Source: an uncultured Paraburkholderia sp. (GTDB lineage Bacteria; Pseudomonadota; Gammaproteobacteria; Burkholderiales; Burkholderiaceae). Taken from it: 5,837 nucleotides of DNA. Positions 1 through 5,837 of the stretch are shown here, piece after piece; position 1 is the stretch's first letter, and each line of letters starts with the position of its first letter. The stretch lies in the NCBI GenBank assembly GCA_937917025.1, contig CALFSF010000269.1:1-5837 (forward strand), read 5' to 3'. A program made the translations under genes and the position numbers. Under the pieces are notes generated by a model. It was given only the letters and a program-made list of their open reading frames with translations. It did not search any database and was not told where the DNA came from.

Positions 1-1853
1 TGCAGATTCGCGAGCACCGCCGGCGGCGTGCGCGCGTAATCGCGGAAACTGTCGACCATCTGCTTCATCGCCGCGACCTGGTTCACGATCGTGGTCGCGC
101 CGCGCTTGAGCACGTCGGCGTCGGATGGCGCGAGCTTGTCGGCGAGCTTCATCTGCAAACGCTCCGCGGAAAGCTGGATCGGCGTCAGCGGATTCTTGAT
201 TTCGTGCGCGAGCCGCCGTGCGACTTCGCCCCACGCGATCGAACGCTGCGCCGAGATCACGTCCGATATGTCGTCGAACACGACCACGTAGCCGGACGTC
301 TGTGCATCCTGCGCGTCGCCATCGGTAGCCGCGACGAGCCGCGCGCCGCGCACGAGCAGCGTCAACGGTTCAGCTTCGCCGGCCACCTGAACCGATACCT
401 GCTGCTGCCAGTGGCCACGATCGTCCTGACCATGACCGTGTCCGTCGCCGCTCGCCGCCTCGCGATCGGCGAAGGCCTTGCGCACCATCGCGCCGAATTC
501 GTCGAGCACGCCGATGTGATCCAGCGGCGAGCCGAGCATCGGCTGGAACGGCTGACGGAAGATGCGCTCCGCGCCGCGGTTCGCCGTGGTCAGCCGGAAG
601 CGCCGGTCGAATACGAAAACGCCCGCGGTCAGGTTCGCGAGAATGCTTTCCAGATACGCCTTCGAATGTTCGAGCGCGATGCGGTTGTTCTCGACCGCCG
701 CGCGCGCCTCGGAAAGCTGGCGCGTCATCGCGTTGAACGACTGCGTGAGAAAGCCGAGCTCATCACGCGACTTGATTTCGCGCTTCGGCGTGTAGTCGCC
801 TTCGGTCACTTCCTTCGTGCCCTGCGCGAGCAGGAACAGCGGCCGCGCGAGCTGATTGCCGAGCGCGAGCGCGAGCATCATCGCGATGAACGTGGCGAGG
901 AACAACGCAAGCGTCAGCGTGCCGATATACATCTTGCGCAGACCCGTACGCCCGAGCGCCTTTTCCTGATACTCACGATAGGCGCGCTGCACGGCATCGG
1001 CATTGCGCGCGAGCGACGGCGAAACCGGCACCGAGAGTTGCAGGAAGCGTTCGGCCGGTTGCAGCAACGTCGCGTTCGAATCCGGAATGCGCTGCACGAC
1101 ACGCAGACGCAACGCGCCCTTCGCGCCGCGCAGATTCGGATCGCCGTCCACTTCGCCTTCGATGGCGGCGAAGCCGCGGCCGCGCGCCTGGTCGATCATG
1201 AGCAGCGTGGGCAGATCGTTCGGCACCAGCGACGCGTAATTGCCCGACGCCTGCGCGACGACATGCATATCCGGCGTCGCGCCCGACATGCTGCGCACCG
1301 GCTCGACGATGAGCGCTTCCTGCACACCGAACTGGTCGCGCAGACGCAGCAGCGTGAGCGTCGTGCTGCCCGCGCCGGTGCTCGCCAGCTGCTCGGACAT
1401 CAACCGGCCCTTCGTCTGCAGATCGGACAGCGATGCATCGAGCATGCCGCGCCCCAGATTCAGACCGGACGTGAGCGCCGTTTCGACGTTGACGTCGAAC
1501 CACGATTCGATGCTGCGCGACACGAACTGATACGACACGATGTAGATGATCCCGCCCGGCACGACGCCCACGAGCGCGAAGAAGAACGCGAGCTTCGCGA
1601 GGAGCCGCGTGCCGAACTTGCCCTTGCGCAATCGCGTGATGATGACGACGACGAGCACCGCGACGATCAGCATGAAGATCAGCGCGACCGCGACGTTCGC
1701 CGCATACAGCCACTGATAGTAGCGATCGAAGAATTCGGTATTCGCGCTCGCGGCGGCGAGCAGCACGAGCAGCAGGACGGCGGTGACGGCGACCGTCGAC
1801 ACCAGCACGCGGACGATGAGTCCGGTGATGCTGGTCGTCGTGGCGTGGCGCAC
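1..1853 (-). CDS. NtrY-type transmembrane sensor histidine kinase (3' end cut by window edge)
   Basis: Inner-membrane sensor kinase expected to autophosphorylate on histidine and pass the phosphate to an NtrX-type response regulator. The frame is open from GTG 1853 to the window edge (617 codons seen). Three N-terminal membrane segments lie at about residues 12-35, 51-72 and 84-106. A large, probably periplasmic, region follows (about 107-307), then a fourth membrane segment (about 308-333), a HAMP domain (about 334-386), a PAS domain (about 395-531) and the HisKA domain with the H-box LAHEIKNPLTPIQLSAERL, phospho-acceptor H550. The N, G and F boxes of the ATPase domain, probably about 150 residues, are beyond position 1. 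The start is uncertain: an in-frame GTG at 1865 would add four residues (VLNK), a stop lies further upstream at 1874-1872, and neither start has a clear ribosome-binding site. Translation is probably coupled to the DUF4390 gene, whose stop lies 1 nt upstream. The PAS region carries a His/Gly/Asp-rich insert (residues 470-481). NtrY relatives in other bacteria sense redox state or nitrogen; the signal here is unknown. Confidence 0.93.
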   Translation of the reverse strand, partial: MRHATTTSITGLIVRVLVSTVAVTAVLLLVLLAAASANTEFFDRYYQWLYAANVAVALIFMLIVAVLVVVIITRLRKGKFGTRLLAKLAFFFALVGVVPGGIIYIVSYQFVSRSIESWFDVNVETALTSGLNLGRGMLDASLSDLQTKGRLMSEQLASTGAGSTTLTLLRLRDQFGVQEALIVEPVRSMSGATPDMHVVAQASGNYASLVPNDLPTLLMIDQARGRGFAAIEGEVDGDPNLRGAKGALRLRVVQRIPDSNATLLQPAERFLQLSVPVSPSLARNADAVQRAYREYQEKALGRTGLRKMYIGTLTLALFLATFIAMMLALALGNQLARPLFLLAQGTKEVTEGDYTPKREIKSRDELGFLTQSFNAMTRQLSEARAAVENNRIALEHSKAYLESILANLTAGVFVFDRRFRLTTANRGAERIFRQPFQPMLGSPLDHIGVLDEFGAMVRKAFADREAASGDGHGHGQDDRGHWQQQVSVQVAGEAEPLTLLVRGARLVAATDGDAQDAQTSGYVVVFDDISDVISAQRSIAWGEVARRLAHEIKNPLTPIQLSAERLQMKLADKLAPSDADVLKRGATTIVNQVAAMKQMVDSFRDYARTPPAVLANL

Positions 1854-1854
1854 T

Positions 1855-2445
1855 TTATTTAGCACGTTCGGTCACCGTGAAGGTAAAGCGCTTCCAGTCC
1901 GAAGAGAGATTCCAGTCGCGGTTGTTGACCGCGTCGATCTGGAACGGCTTCGGCATCAGCGCGACGTCGAGCTGCATGCGGACCGACGCGTTATACGTCT
2001 CCCCGACGTTGACCTCGTTGCGGTCGATCACATGCCATGACGTGACATGCTTGATCACCGAGAGCGCGTCTTTCAGCGTGCTGAAGCCAAGCTGAAGTCC
2101 GCCCGTCGATACGCGATATTCCCGCGTGAGCGGCTGGAACGACAGGCGGATGCTTTGCGAAACGCTGACCGGTTGTTCGTCGAACCAGTACCAGCGCGGG
2201 CGGCTAAGCTCGAAATCGGTGGTGAAGTAGAGCGGGATGCCCTTGTTGACAGCGTCCTCAAGGTTGCCGTTCAGGTCGAACTCGAAACGCGCGTCGAGAT
2301 TCCAGCCATTGCCGTCGGCCTGCAGCGATGCACGCTGCACGGCGATCGAGTCGGCGTGCGCGGATCCGGCGGTGCCCAGCCAGATGGCCAGCACGATCCA
2401 GAGCGCGGCCGCGAGCCGAAGCGGGAAGAAGCGTTTGATGGTCAC
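1855..2445 (-). CDS. Exported DUF4390 family protein
   Basis: A 196-residue protein of unknown function, recognised as the DUF4390 family typical of betaproteobacteria. A cationic, hydrophobic signal peptide (KRFFPLRLAAALWIVLAIWL) ends in an AHA site, so signal peptidase I cleavage is likely after residue 31 and the mature protein should be periplasmic. The mature part looks beta-rich, with the family-like stretch RLSFQPLTREYRVSTGGLQL (residues 100-119) and no further membrane segment. The start is GTG at 2445: it gives a complete signal peptide and overlaps the rsmB stop as GTGA (4 nt). The reading frame stays open upstream to 3012, but that part only shadows rsmB. No Shine-Dalgarno sequence precedes the GTG, so translation is probably coupled to rsmB. 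It sits between rsmB and the NtrY-type kinase. A role in modulating the kinase's periplasmic domain is possible from position alone, with no direct support. Confidence 0.9.
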   Translation of the reverse strand: MTIKRFFPLRLAAALWIVLAIWLGTAGSAHADSIAVQRASLQADGNGWNLDARFEFDLNGNLEDAVNKGIPLYFTTDFELSRPRWYWFDEQPVSVSQSIRLSFQPLTREYRVSTGGLQLGFSTLKDALSVIKHVTSWHVIDRNEVNVGETYNASVRMQLDVALMPKPFQIDAVNNRDWNLSSDWKRFTFTVTERAK

Positions 2446-3866
2446 CGTTTCTGAAAGCGCGCGTAGAAAAATCCGTCGTGGTCTGAATTCAAGTCGGTGT
2501 CCTGCCCGGCGCGCAACGCGCCCGACGAACTGGCCTGCGCGCGGGCGACCTTGGGCAACAGCTGCCCCGGCGCGTCCAATCGTACCGCATCTTGATGGTT
2601 GCCTCCAAACCACTGCGCCTGCAACTCGCCCTCTTCGGGGAAGATCGAGCACGTCACGTAAAGCAGCTCGCCACCGGGTTTGACGAGCGGCCAGAGCGCC
2701 TTGAGAATGCGCCGCTGCTCGGCCACCAGCGCGGGAATATCGCTCGCGCGACGCAGCCAGCGAATGTCCGGATGACGTCGCACGATGCCCGATGCGGAAC
2801 ACGGCACGTCGGCGAGGATCCGGTCGAACGGCTGGCCGTCGTGCCACTTCGCAGGATCGCCGGCGTCGCCGATGCGCACCTCGGCCTGAAGGTTCAGGCG
2901 CTGAAGATTTTCGCCGATGCGCCGTGCGCGCGACGCATCGCTTTCGAGCGCGATCAGTTCGATGTCGGCGAGTTCGAGCAGATGCCCGGTCTTGCCGCCG
3001 GGCGCCGCGCACGCGTCGAGCACCCGCATGCCGTTTTGCACGCCGAGGGATTGCGCGGCGAGTTGCGCGCCCGCGTCCTGCACCGAGACGACGCCTTCAT
3101 CGAAACCCGGAATACGATCGACTGGCATGGGCGTATCGAGACGTACCGCGTGCTCGCCGGCCGCGTTCGCCGCGATGTGATGCTCGCCCAGCACCTTCAG
3201 ATAACCGGCGACGCTCGAACGGCGCGCGTTCACGCGTAGCGTCAGCGGTCCCTGCTCCTTGCCGGAGGCGAGGATCGCCTCCCAGTTGTCCGGCCATGCG
3301 CTTCTGACCGCGTCGATCCACCATTGCGGATAGTTCCAGTGGGCGACGTCGTCGGTCTGCACCGTGGCAAGCAGGCCTTCGCGCTCGCGCAGGAAGCGGC
3401 GCAAAACCGCGTTGACGAGTCCCTTCGCGAACGCGAACTCGCGTCGCGCGCCGATCGCGTTGACGGCCTGATCGACGACGGTGAACGGCGTGTACGCAGC
3501 CGACTCTTCCTCGTCGACCAGCAGCGAAAGCGAGCAGGCCAGCACGTGACCGACGTGCGGCGGAGGCGCCTTGCGCACGAGCTGTGCGATCAGCGCGTCG
3601 GCGGTGGCAAGACGCCGCATCGTTCGATACGCGATGTCCTGCACCGCGCCGCGCGCGGCTGCGGCGGCGCCTTCAGGCGCGCAGACGAAAACGCTTTGCA
3701 GGGCAGCCGGCAACGCAGCGCCGAGGCGCACGGCGCCGATGGCCTGCGCCGCGCAATCGAGCGCAAAGCCCAGCGATTCAGGCGCGAGATGCAGCGCCGA
3801 CAGACGCGATTCGCGCGGGCGCGGGGATTTTGATGAAACGGGTCGCTCGGAAGGCTTGGCAGTCAT
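2442..3866 (-). CDS. rsmB: 16S rRNA (cytosine-967-C5)-methyltransferase RsmB
   Basis: Cytoplasmic enzyme that uses S-adenosylmethionine to methylate C967 of 16S rRNA at carbon 5 during small-subunit assembly. It has 474 residues against about 430 in E. coli; much of the excess is a basic, Pro/Ser-rich N-terminus (residues 1-20). A NusB-like RNA-binding domain spans about 25-165, with the typical GLVNAVLRRFLRE at 149-161. The Rossmann methyltransferase domain follows. Motif I is VLDACAAPGGKT (282-293). Motif IV is DVPCSASG with C356. Motif VI is YVTCSIFPEEGE with C406. The two cysteines are 50 residues apart, as in E. coli Fmu (C325, C375), so C406 should be the nucleophile and C356 should assist product release. 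The C-terminus DHDGFFYARFQKR is also typical. ATG 3866 is the only plausible start, because an in-frame TGA lies two codons upstream. No clear ribosome-binding site precedes it. It is the first gene of an operon with the DUF4390 and kinase genes. Confidence 0.97.
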   Translation of the reverse strand: MTAKPSERPVSSKSPRPRESRLSALHLAPESLGFALDCAAQAIGAVRLGAALPAALQSVFVCAPEGAAAAARGAVQDIAYRTMRRLATADALIAQLVRKAPPPHVGHVLACSLSLLVDEEESAAYTPFTVVDQAVNAIGARREFAFAKGLVNAVLRRFLREREGLLATVQTDDVAHWNYPQWWIDAVRSAWPDNWEAILASGKEQGPLTLRVNARRSSVAGYLKVLGEHHIAANAAGEHAVRLDTPMPVDRIPGFDEGVVSVQDAGAQLAAQSLGVQNGMRVLDACAAPGGKTGHLLELADIELIALESDASRARRIGENLQRLNLQAEVRIGDAGDPAKWHDGQPFDRILADVPCSASGIVRRHPDIRWLRRASDIPALVAEQRRILKALWPLVKPGGELLYVTCSIFPEEGELQAQWFGGNHQDAVRLDAPGQLLPKVARAQASSSGALRAGQDTDLNSDHDGFFYARFQKR

Positions 3867-3913
3867 GGATCAGACAGAGGCGGGCCACACAGGCGGCGTG
3901 GCGCAAAAGAGAC

Positions 3914-3919
3914 ATTGTA
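3914..3919 (-). promoter_or_regulatory. Candidate -10 box of the rsmB operon
   Basis: The minus strand reads TACAAT in the context GCTACAATG, a 5/6 match to the TATAAT consensus. It lies 47 nt upstream of the rsmB ATG, and the AT-richer run GTCTCTTTTG follows. The sequence 16-18 bp upstream is nearly pure G/C and has no TTGACA-like hexamer, so this would be a weak or activator-dependent promoter. It is the only good -10-like hexamer I see just upstream of rsmB. It would drive rsmB, the DUF4390 gene and the kinase. Confidence 0.4.
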
Positions 3920-3943
3920 GCGTGGCGCGCCGCCGCGCCGGGC

Positions 3944-3970
3944 CCGGACCTGCGGTGCGGCGTGGTCCGG
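3944..3970. repeat. Inverted repeat upstream of the rsmB promoter
   Basis: A perfect 7-bp inverted repeat: CCGGACC (3944-3950) and GGTCCGG (3964-3970), separated by 13 nt. Read on the minus strand, it lies 24 bp upstream of the candidate rsmB -10 box, where an activator or repressor could bind. No U-rich tract follows on either strand, so it is not an intrinsic terminator. In DNA this GC-rich a 7-bp match may arise by chance. Confidence 0.35.
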
Positions 3971-4025
3971 AAGTGTTTGGGGTTAGGTTGCGGTCGTGCC
4001 CGGGAGCATGCCCAGGTGCGGGCTG

Positions 4026-4047
4026 ACGCATGCGGTTGTGCATGCGT
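4026..4047. repeat. Inverted repeat with GCATGC cores
   Basis: A perfect 8-bp inverted repeat: ACGCATGC (4026-4033) and GCATGCGT (4040-4047) around the 6-nt loop GGTTGT. It lies just beyond the htpX terminator on the minus strand. Each arm holds the palindrome GCATGC, and a third GCATGC lies at 4006-4011. It could be a back-up hairpin downstream of the terminator or a protein-binding site for rsmB regulation. The sequence does not decide between these. Confidence 0.45.
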
Positions 4048-4049
4048 TG

Positions 4050-4084
4050 AAAATCGAAAAGGGCGAGCCGGCCGGCTCGCCCTT
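4050..4084 (-). terminator. Intrinsic terminator of htpX
   Basis: Positions 4059-4084 form a perfect 26-bp palindrome with half-site AAGGGCGAGCCGG, giving a very GC-rich stem of about 11 bp with a tight loop. On the minus strand it is followed by a T-rich tract (the stem end CCCTT, then TTCGATTTTC), as in a rho-independent terminator. It lies 80 nt after the htpX stop codon. The plus-strand side has no T-run (CGGGCTGTGG), so it should act only on minus-strand transcription. It separates htpX from the rsmB operon. Confidence 0.8.
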
Positions 4085-4164
4085 CGGGCTGTGGAACACG
4101 CGTGCCGTCCGGCGAGCGTTCCCCTTCGGTTCATTTCACCCGAAGCGGCGCTCTCTTCGTCAAA

Positions 4165-5022
4165 TCATTCGAAGCGCCCGGTTCGCGCCATCTCCATCAG
4201 ACGCGCAACGCGTTCCTCGGTGGCGGGGTGCGTGGAGAACAGGTTCGCGATGCCGCCACCGGCGAGCGGGTTCATGATCATCATCTGAGCCGTTGCCGGA
4301 TGAGCTTCGGCAGTCGCGAACGGGATGCCGCTCGCGTAGCGATGAATCTTCTCGAGCGCCGACGCAAGCGCCTGCGGGTCGCCCGAAATCCGCGCACCGC
4401 CGCGATCCGCCTCAAATTCGCGCGCGCGGGAAATCGCCATCTGGATGAGTGCGCCGGCAATCGGCGCCAGAATCGCCACGGCGATACTGGCGATGGGGTT
4501 CGACGCGCGGCCGTTCTCGTCGCGCCCGCCAAAGAACATCGCGAAGTTGGCCAGCGCCGAAATCGCGCCCGCCATCGTTGCCGACACCGTCGAAATCAGG
4601 ATGTCGCGGTGCTTCACGTGCGCCAGCTCGTGCGCCATCACGCCGCGCATTTCGCGCTCGGACAGCACGCGCAGGATGCCAGTCGTCGCTGCCACGGCCG
4701 CGTGTTCGGGGTTGCGGCCCGTCGCGAAGGCGTTCGGCGCGTCTTCGTTGATCAGATAGACCTTGGGCATCGGCAGGCCCGCGCGCGTGGCGAGTTCGCG
4801 GACCATCCGGTAAAACTGCGGCGCACTGGTTTCGTCGACTTCCTGCGCGTTGTACATGCGCAGCACCATCTTGTCCGAGAACCAGTACGAAAAGAAATTC
4901 ATGCCGATGGCGATCAGGAACGCGAGCATCATGCCCCGCGAGCCGCCGATCATCCCGCCGATCACAATGAAAAGGGCCGTAATCGCGGCCATCAGCATCG
5001 CGGTTTTCACCCAGTTGAACAT
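4165..5022 (-). CDS. htpX: Membrane-bound zinc metalloprotease HtpX (M48 family)
   Basis: Inner-membrane, cytoplasm-facing zinc endopeptidase that helps degrade damaged or misassembled membrane proteins. In E. coli it belongs to the heat-shock and envelope-stress responses and overlaps with FtsH. The protein has 285 residues, close to the family norm of 280-295. Two N-terminal membrane segments lie at about residues 6-24 and 29-48. The catalytic motif HELAH is at 131-135, with H131 and H135 as zinc ligands and E132 as catalytic base. Two further hydrophobic segments follow at about 143-164 and 175-198. The EFEAD motif (202-206) supplies E202 as the likely third zinc ligand. The typical C-terminal LFSTHPATEERVARL is at 261-275. 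ATG 5022 is preceded by AAGGAG at 8 nt spacing. The gene appears monocistronic, with its own promoter region and a strong terminator. Confidence 0.97.
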   Translation of the reverse strand: MFNWVKTAMLMAAITALFIVIGGMIGGSRGMMLAFLIAIGMNFFSYWFSDKMVLRMYNAQEVDETSAPQFYRMVRELATRAGLPMPKVYLINEDAPNAFATGRNPEHAAVAATTGILRVLSEREMRGVMAHELAHVKHRDILISTVSATMAGAISALANFAMFFGGRDENGRASNPIASIAVAILAPIAGALIQMAISRAREFEADRGGARISGDPQALASALEKIHRYASGIPFATAEAHPATAQMMIMNPLAGGGIANLFSTHPATEERVARLMEMARTGRFE

Positions 5023-5030
5023 TTCCTGTA

Positions 5031-5036
5031 CTCCTT
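5031..5036 (-). promoter_or_regulatory. Strong ribosome-binding site of htpX
   Basis: AAGGAG on the minus strand, 8 nt before the htpX ATG, is close to the ideal Shine-Dalgarno sequence. It is the clearest ribosome-binding site in the window and fixes the htpX start. Confidence 0.85.
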
Positions 5037-5081
5037 GCCCGAATGCGGGTTCACCTATGAAGCCGCCGAGTGCGGCGACCG

Positions 5082-5087
5082 ATTGTA
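5082..5087 (-). promoter_or_regulatory. Possible vegetative -10 box of htpX
   Basis: The minus strand reads TACAAT in the context CTTACAATCGG, about 60 nt upstream of the htpX start. No TTGACA-like -35 box is present at 16-18 bp. It is the same hexamer as the candidate -10 of rsmB, so it may be a basal promoter alongside the heat-shock-like one further upstream. Confidence 0.25.
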
Positions 5088-5100
5088 AGCGATTTGTTAG

Positions 5101-5126
5101 ATATGGACGCGCGAGGAAAATTCAAT
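5101..5126 (-). promoter_or_regulatory. Candidate sigma-32-type promoter of htpX
   Basis: The minus strand carries ATTGAA (5126-5121), 5/6 to the heat-shock -35 core CTTGAA. After a 12-nt spacer comes GTCCATAT (5108-5101), 6/8 to the -10 consensus CCCCATNT. The spacing lies within the known range for sigma-32 promoters. The -35 element begins at the stop codon of the upstream LysE-family gene. Heat-shock control of htpX is established in E. coli; its use here is inferred from motif and position. Confidence 0.4.
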
Positions 5127-5779
5127 CAGCGTGACGCGGTGGCGAGCTTGATACCGAGACCGACGAACGCGCTGCCCACGCCACGGTCGAGCCATTTCTT
5201 CACACCGGGCTTGCCGGAAAAGCGTTGCGTCACGCTGCCGGCGATCCACGCGACGAAGCTGTTCCAGACCATGCTCATCGCGACGAAGACCACGCCAAGC
5301 GCCAGGAACGCCAGGGTTTTGTGCGCGCTATCCGCGGTGACGAACTGCGGAAAGAACGACACGAAGAACAGCACGACCTTCGGGTTCAGCACGTTCGTCC
5401 AGAAACCCTGCAGGAAAAGCTGGCGCAGCGATTTTGGCGTGCCGGGCGCGCGCGAAGGCGCGGTCTTCGCCGCATCGGACGACTCTGCCGCCGGCTTCGC
5501 AAAGATCAAACGGGCGCCAAGATAGATCAGGTAGATCGCGCCGACGAACTTGATGACGGTGAAAGCCGTGGCCGACGCCGCAAGCAGCGCGGTCAGACCG
5601 AACGCGCAGGCAAGCGAATGCACGCAGCACCCGGCCGAAATACCGAGCGCCGACATCAGCCCCGCGCCGCGCCCCTGTGCAACGCTACGCCCGACGATAT
5701 AAGCCGTGTCGGGGCCGGGCGTTATGTTCAGCAGGAAGACCGCAACGACGAAAAAAGCGAAATGAGTGATGCCAAACAT
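5126..5779 (-). CDS. LysE/RhtB family amino-acid exporter
   Basis: Inner-membrane exporter of the LysE/RhtB superfamily, which exports amino acids or related metabolites, probably by proton antiport. The substrate cannot be told from sequence. The protein has 217 residues, typical of RhtB-like members (about 205-215). The N-terminal signature NITPGPDTAYIVGRSVAQGR (18-37) is followed by the glycine-rich GLMSALGISAG (40-50). The second-half motif GFWTNVLNPKVVLFFVSFFP (125-144) is also diagnostic. Membrane segments lie near residues 3-20, 41-64, 70-93, 125-145, 153-177 and 198-214. A Ala/Ser/Pro-rich cytoplasmic linker is at about 95-117. The start chosen is ATG 5779, preceded by GAGG at 5 nt; an in-frame TTG at 5809 would add ten atypical residues. 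In Burkholderiaceae I recall such a gene beside fmt and htpX, so fmt may lie beyond the right edge. That is from memory of gene order and not visible here. Confidence 0.93.
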   Translation of the reverse strand: MFGITHFAFFVVAVFLLNITPGPDTAYIVGRSVAQGRGAGLMSALGISAGCCVHSLACAFGLTALLAASATAFTVIKFVGAIYLIYLGARLIFAKPAAESSDAAKTAPSRAPGTPKSLRQLFLQGFWTNVLNPKVVLFFVSFFPQFVTADSAHKTLAFLALGVVFVAMSMVWNSFVAWIAGSVTQRFSGKPGVKKWLDRGVGSAFVGLGIKLATASR

Positions 5780-5812
5780 TGAAACCTCGAGCGCGTGGGG
5801 AATGCACAAACG

Positions 5813-5818
5813 ATTCTA
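5813..5818 (-). promoter_or_regulatory. Possible -10 box of the LysE-family gene
   Basis: The minus strand reads TAGAAT (context GTTAGAATCG), 5/6 to TATAAT, 33 nt upstream of the ATG at 5779. A -35 box at 17 bp would fall at the window edge, so the promoter cannot be completed from this sequence. Confidence 0.25.
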
Positions 5819-5837
5819 ACGCGCCGGGAGAAGGCGG

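Noticed and set aside
204..1862. A 552-codon open frame on the plus strand opposite the kinase gene
   Set aside because: Its translation is dominated by Arg, His, Glu and Asp with no recognisable domain, as expected for the reverse complement of a GC-rich gene. The minus strand encodes a complete, well-ordered NtrY-type kinase.
2446..3012. Upstream extension of the DUF4390 frame
   Set aside because: This part lies inside rsmB, is Arg/Ala-rich and has no family resemblance. The signal peptide begins right after the GTG at 2445.
2592..3833. Several plus-strand open frames opposite rsmB
   Set aside because: They are low-complexity Arg/Ala/Pro-rich translations antisense to a confidently identified methyltransferase.
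3867..4164. Possible small gene or RNA gene in the 298-bp htpX-rsmB spacer
   Set aside because: No open frame with a ribosome-binding site or coding-like composition was seen, and no tRNA-like cloverleaf. The spacer is explained by a terminator, inverted repeats and a promoter, although a small RNA cannot be excluded by eye.
4102..5088. A 328-codon plus-strand open frame opposite htpX
   Set aside because: It is very rich in His and Arg with no domain. HtpX on the other strand has intact catalytic motifs and a strong ribosome-binding site.
5780..5809. TTG start giving a ten-residue N-terminal extension of the LysE-family protein
   Set aside because: The family normally starts a few residues before the first membrane segment, and ATG 5779 has a GAGG ribosome-binding site at 5 nt spacing.

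Overview
The window looks like ordinary chromosomal DNA of a high-GC betaproteobacterium of the Burkholderiaceae (Burkholderia, Paraburkholderia or Caballeronia). The grounds are the codon use (strong G/C third-position bias), the protein types and the gene order. This assignment rests on recognising the families by eye, not on a database search. All five genes read on the minus strand. No tRNA, rRNA, CRISPR array, insertion sequence or phage gene was seen.

Layout in the direction of transcription (high to low coordinates). (1) A LysE/RhtB-family exporter lies at 5779-5126, with a possible -10 box just upstream near the window edge. (2) A 103-bp gap holds two candidate htpX promoters, one of them resembling a sigma-32 (heat-shock) promoter, and a strong Shine-Dalgarno sequence. 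(3) htpX, a membrane M48 metalloprotease, lies at 5022-4165. (4) A 298-bp intergenic region (4164-3867) holds a strong intrinsic terminator for htpX, two shorter inverted repeats and the likely rsmB -10 box. (5) Next comes a tightly packed operon: rsmB (16S rRNA m5C967 methyltransferase, 3866-2442), a secreted DUF4390 protein (2445-1855, overlapping rsmB by 4 nt) and an NtrY-type sensor histidine kinase (1853 to beyond position 1). The kinase is cut by the window edge after its phospho-acceptor histidine domain. Its ATPase domain and probably its response-regulator partner lie outside.

Functionally, the window combines envelope quality control (HtpX), ribosome maturation (RsmB), a small exporter and an envelope-spanning signalling kinase co-transcribed with an uncharacterised exported protein. 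I see no clear new system. The points that best repay a second look are the overlapping rsmB-DUF4390-ntrY unit, the His-rich insert in the kinase PAS region, the heat-shock-like htpX promoter and the repeat-rich htpX-rsmB spacer.
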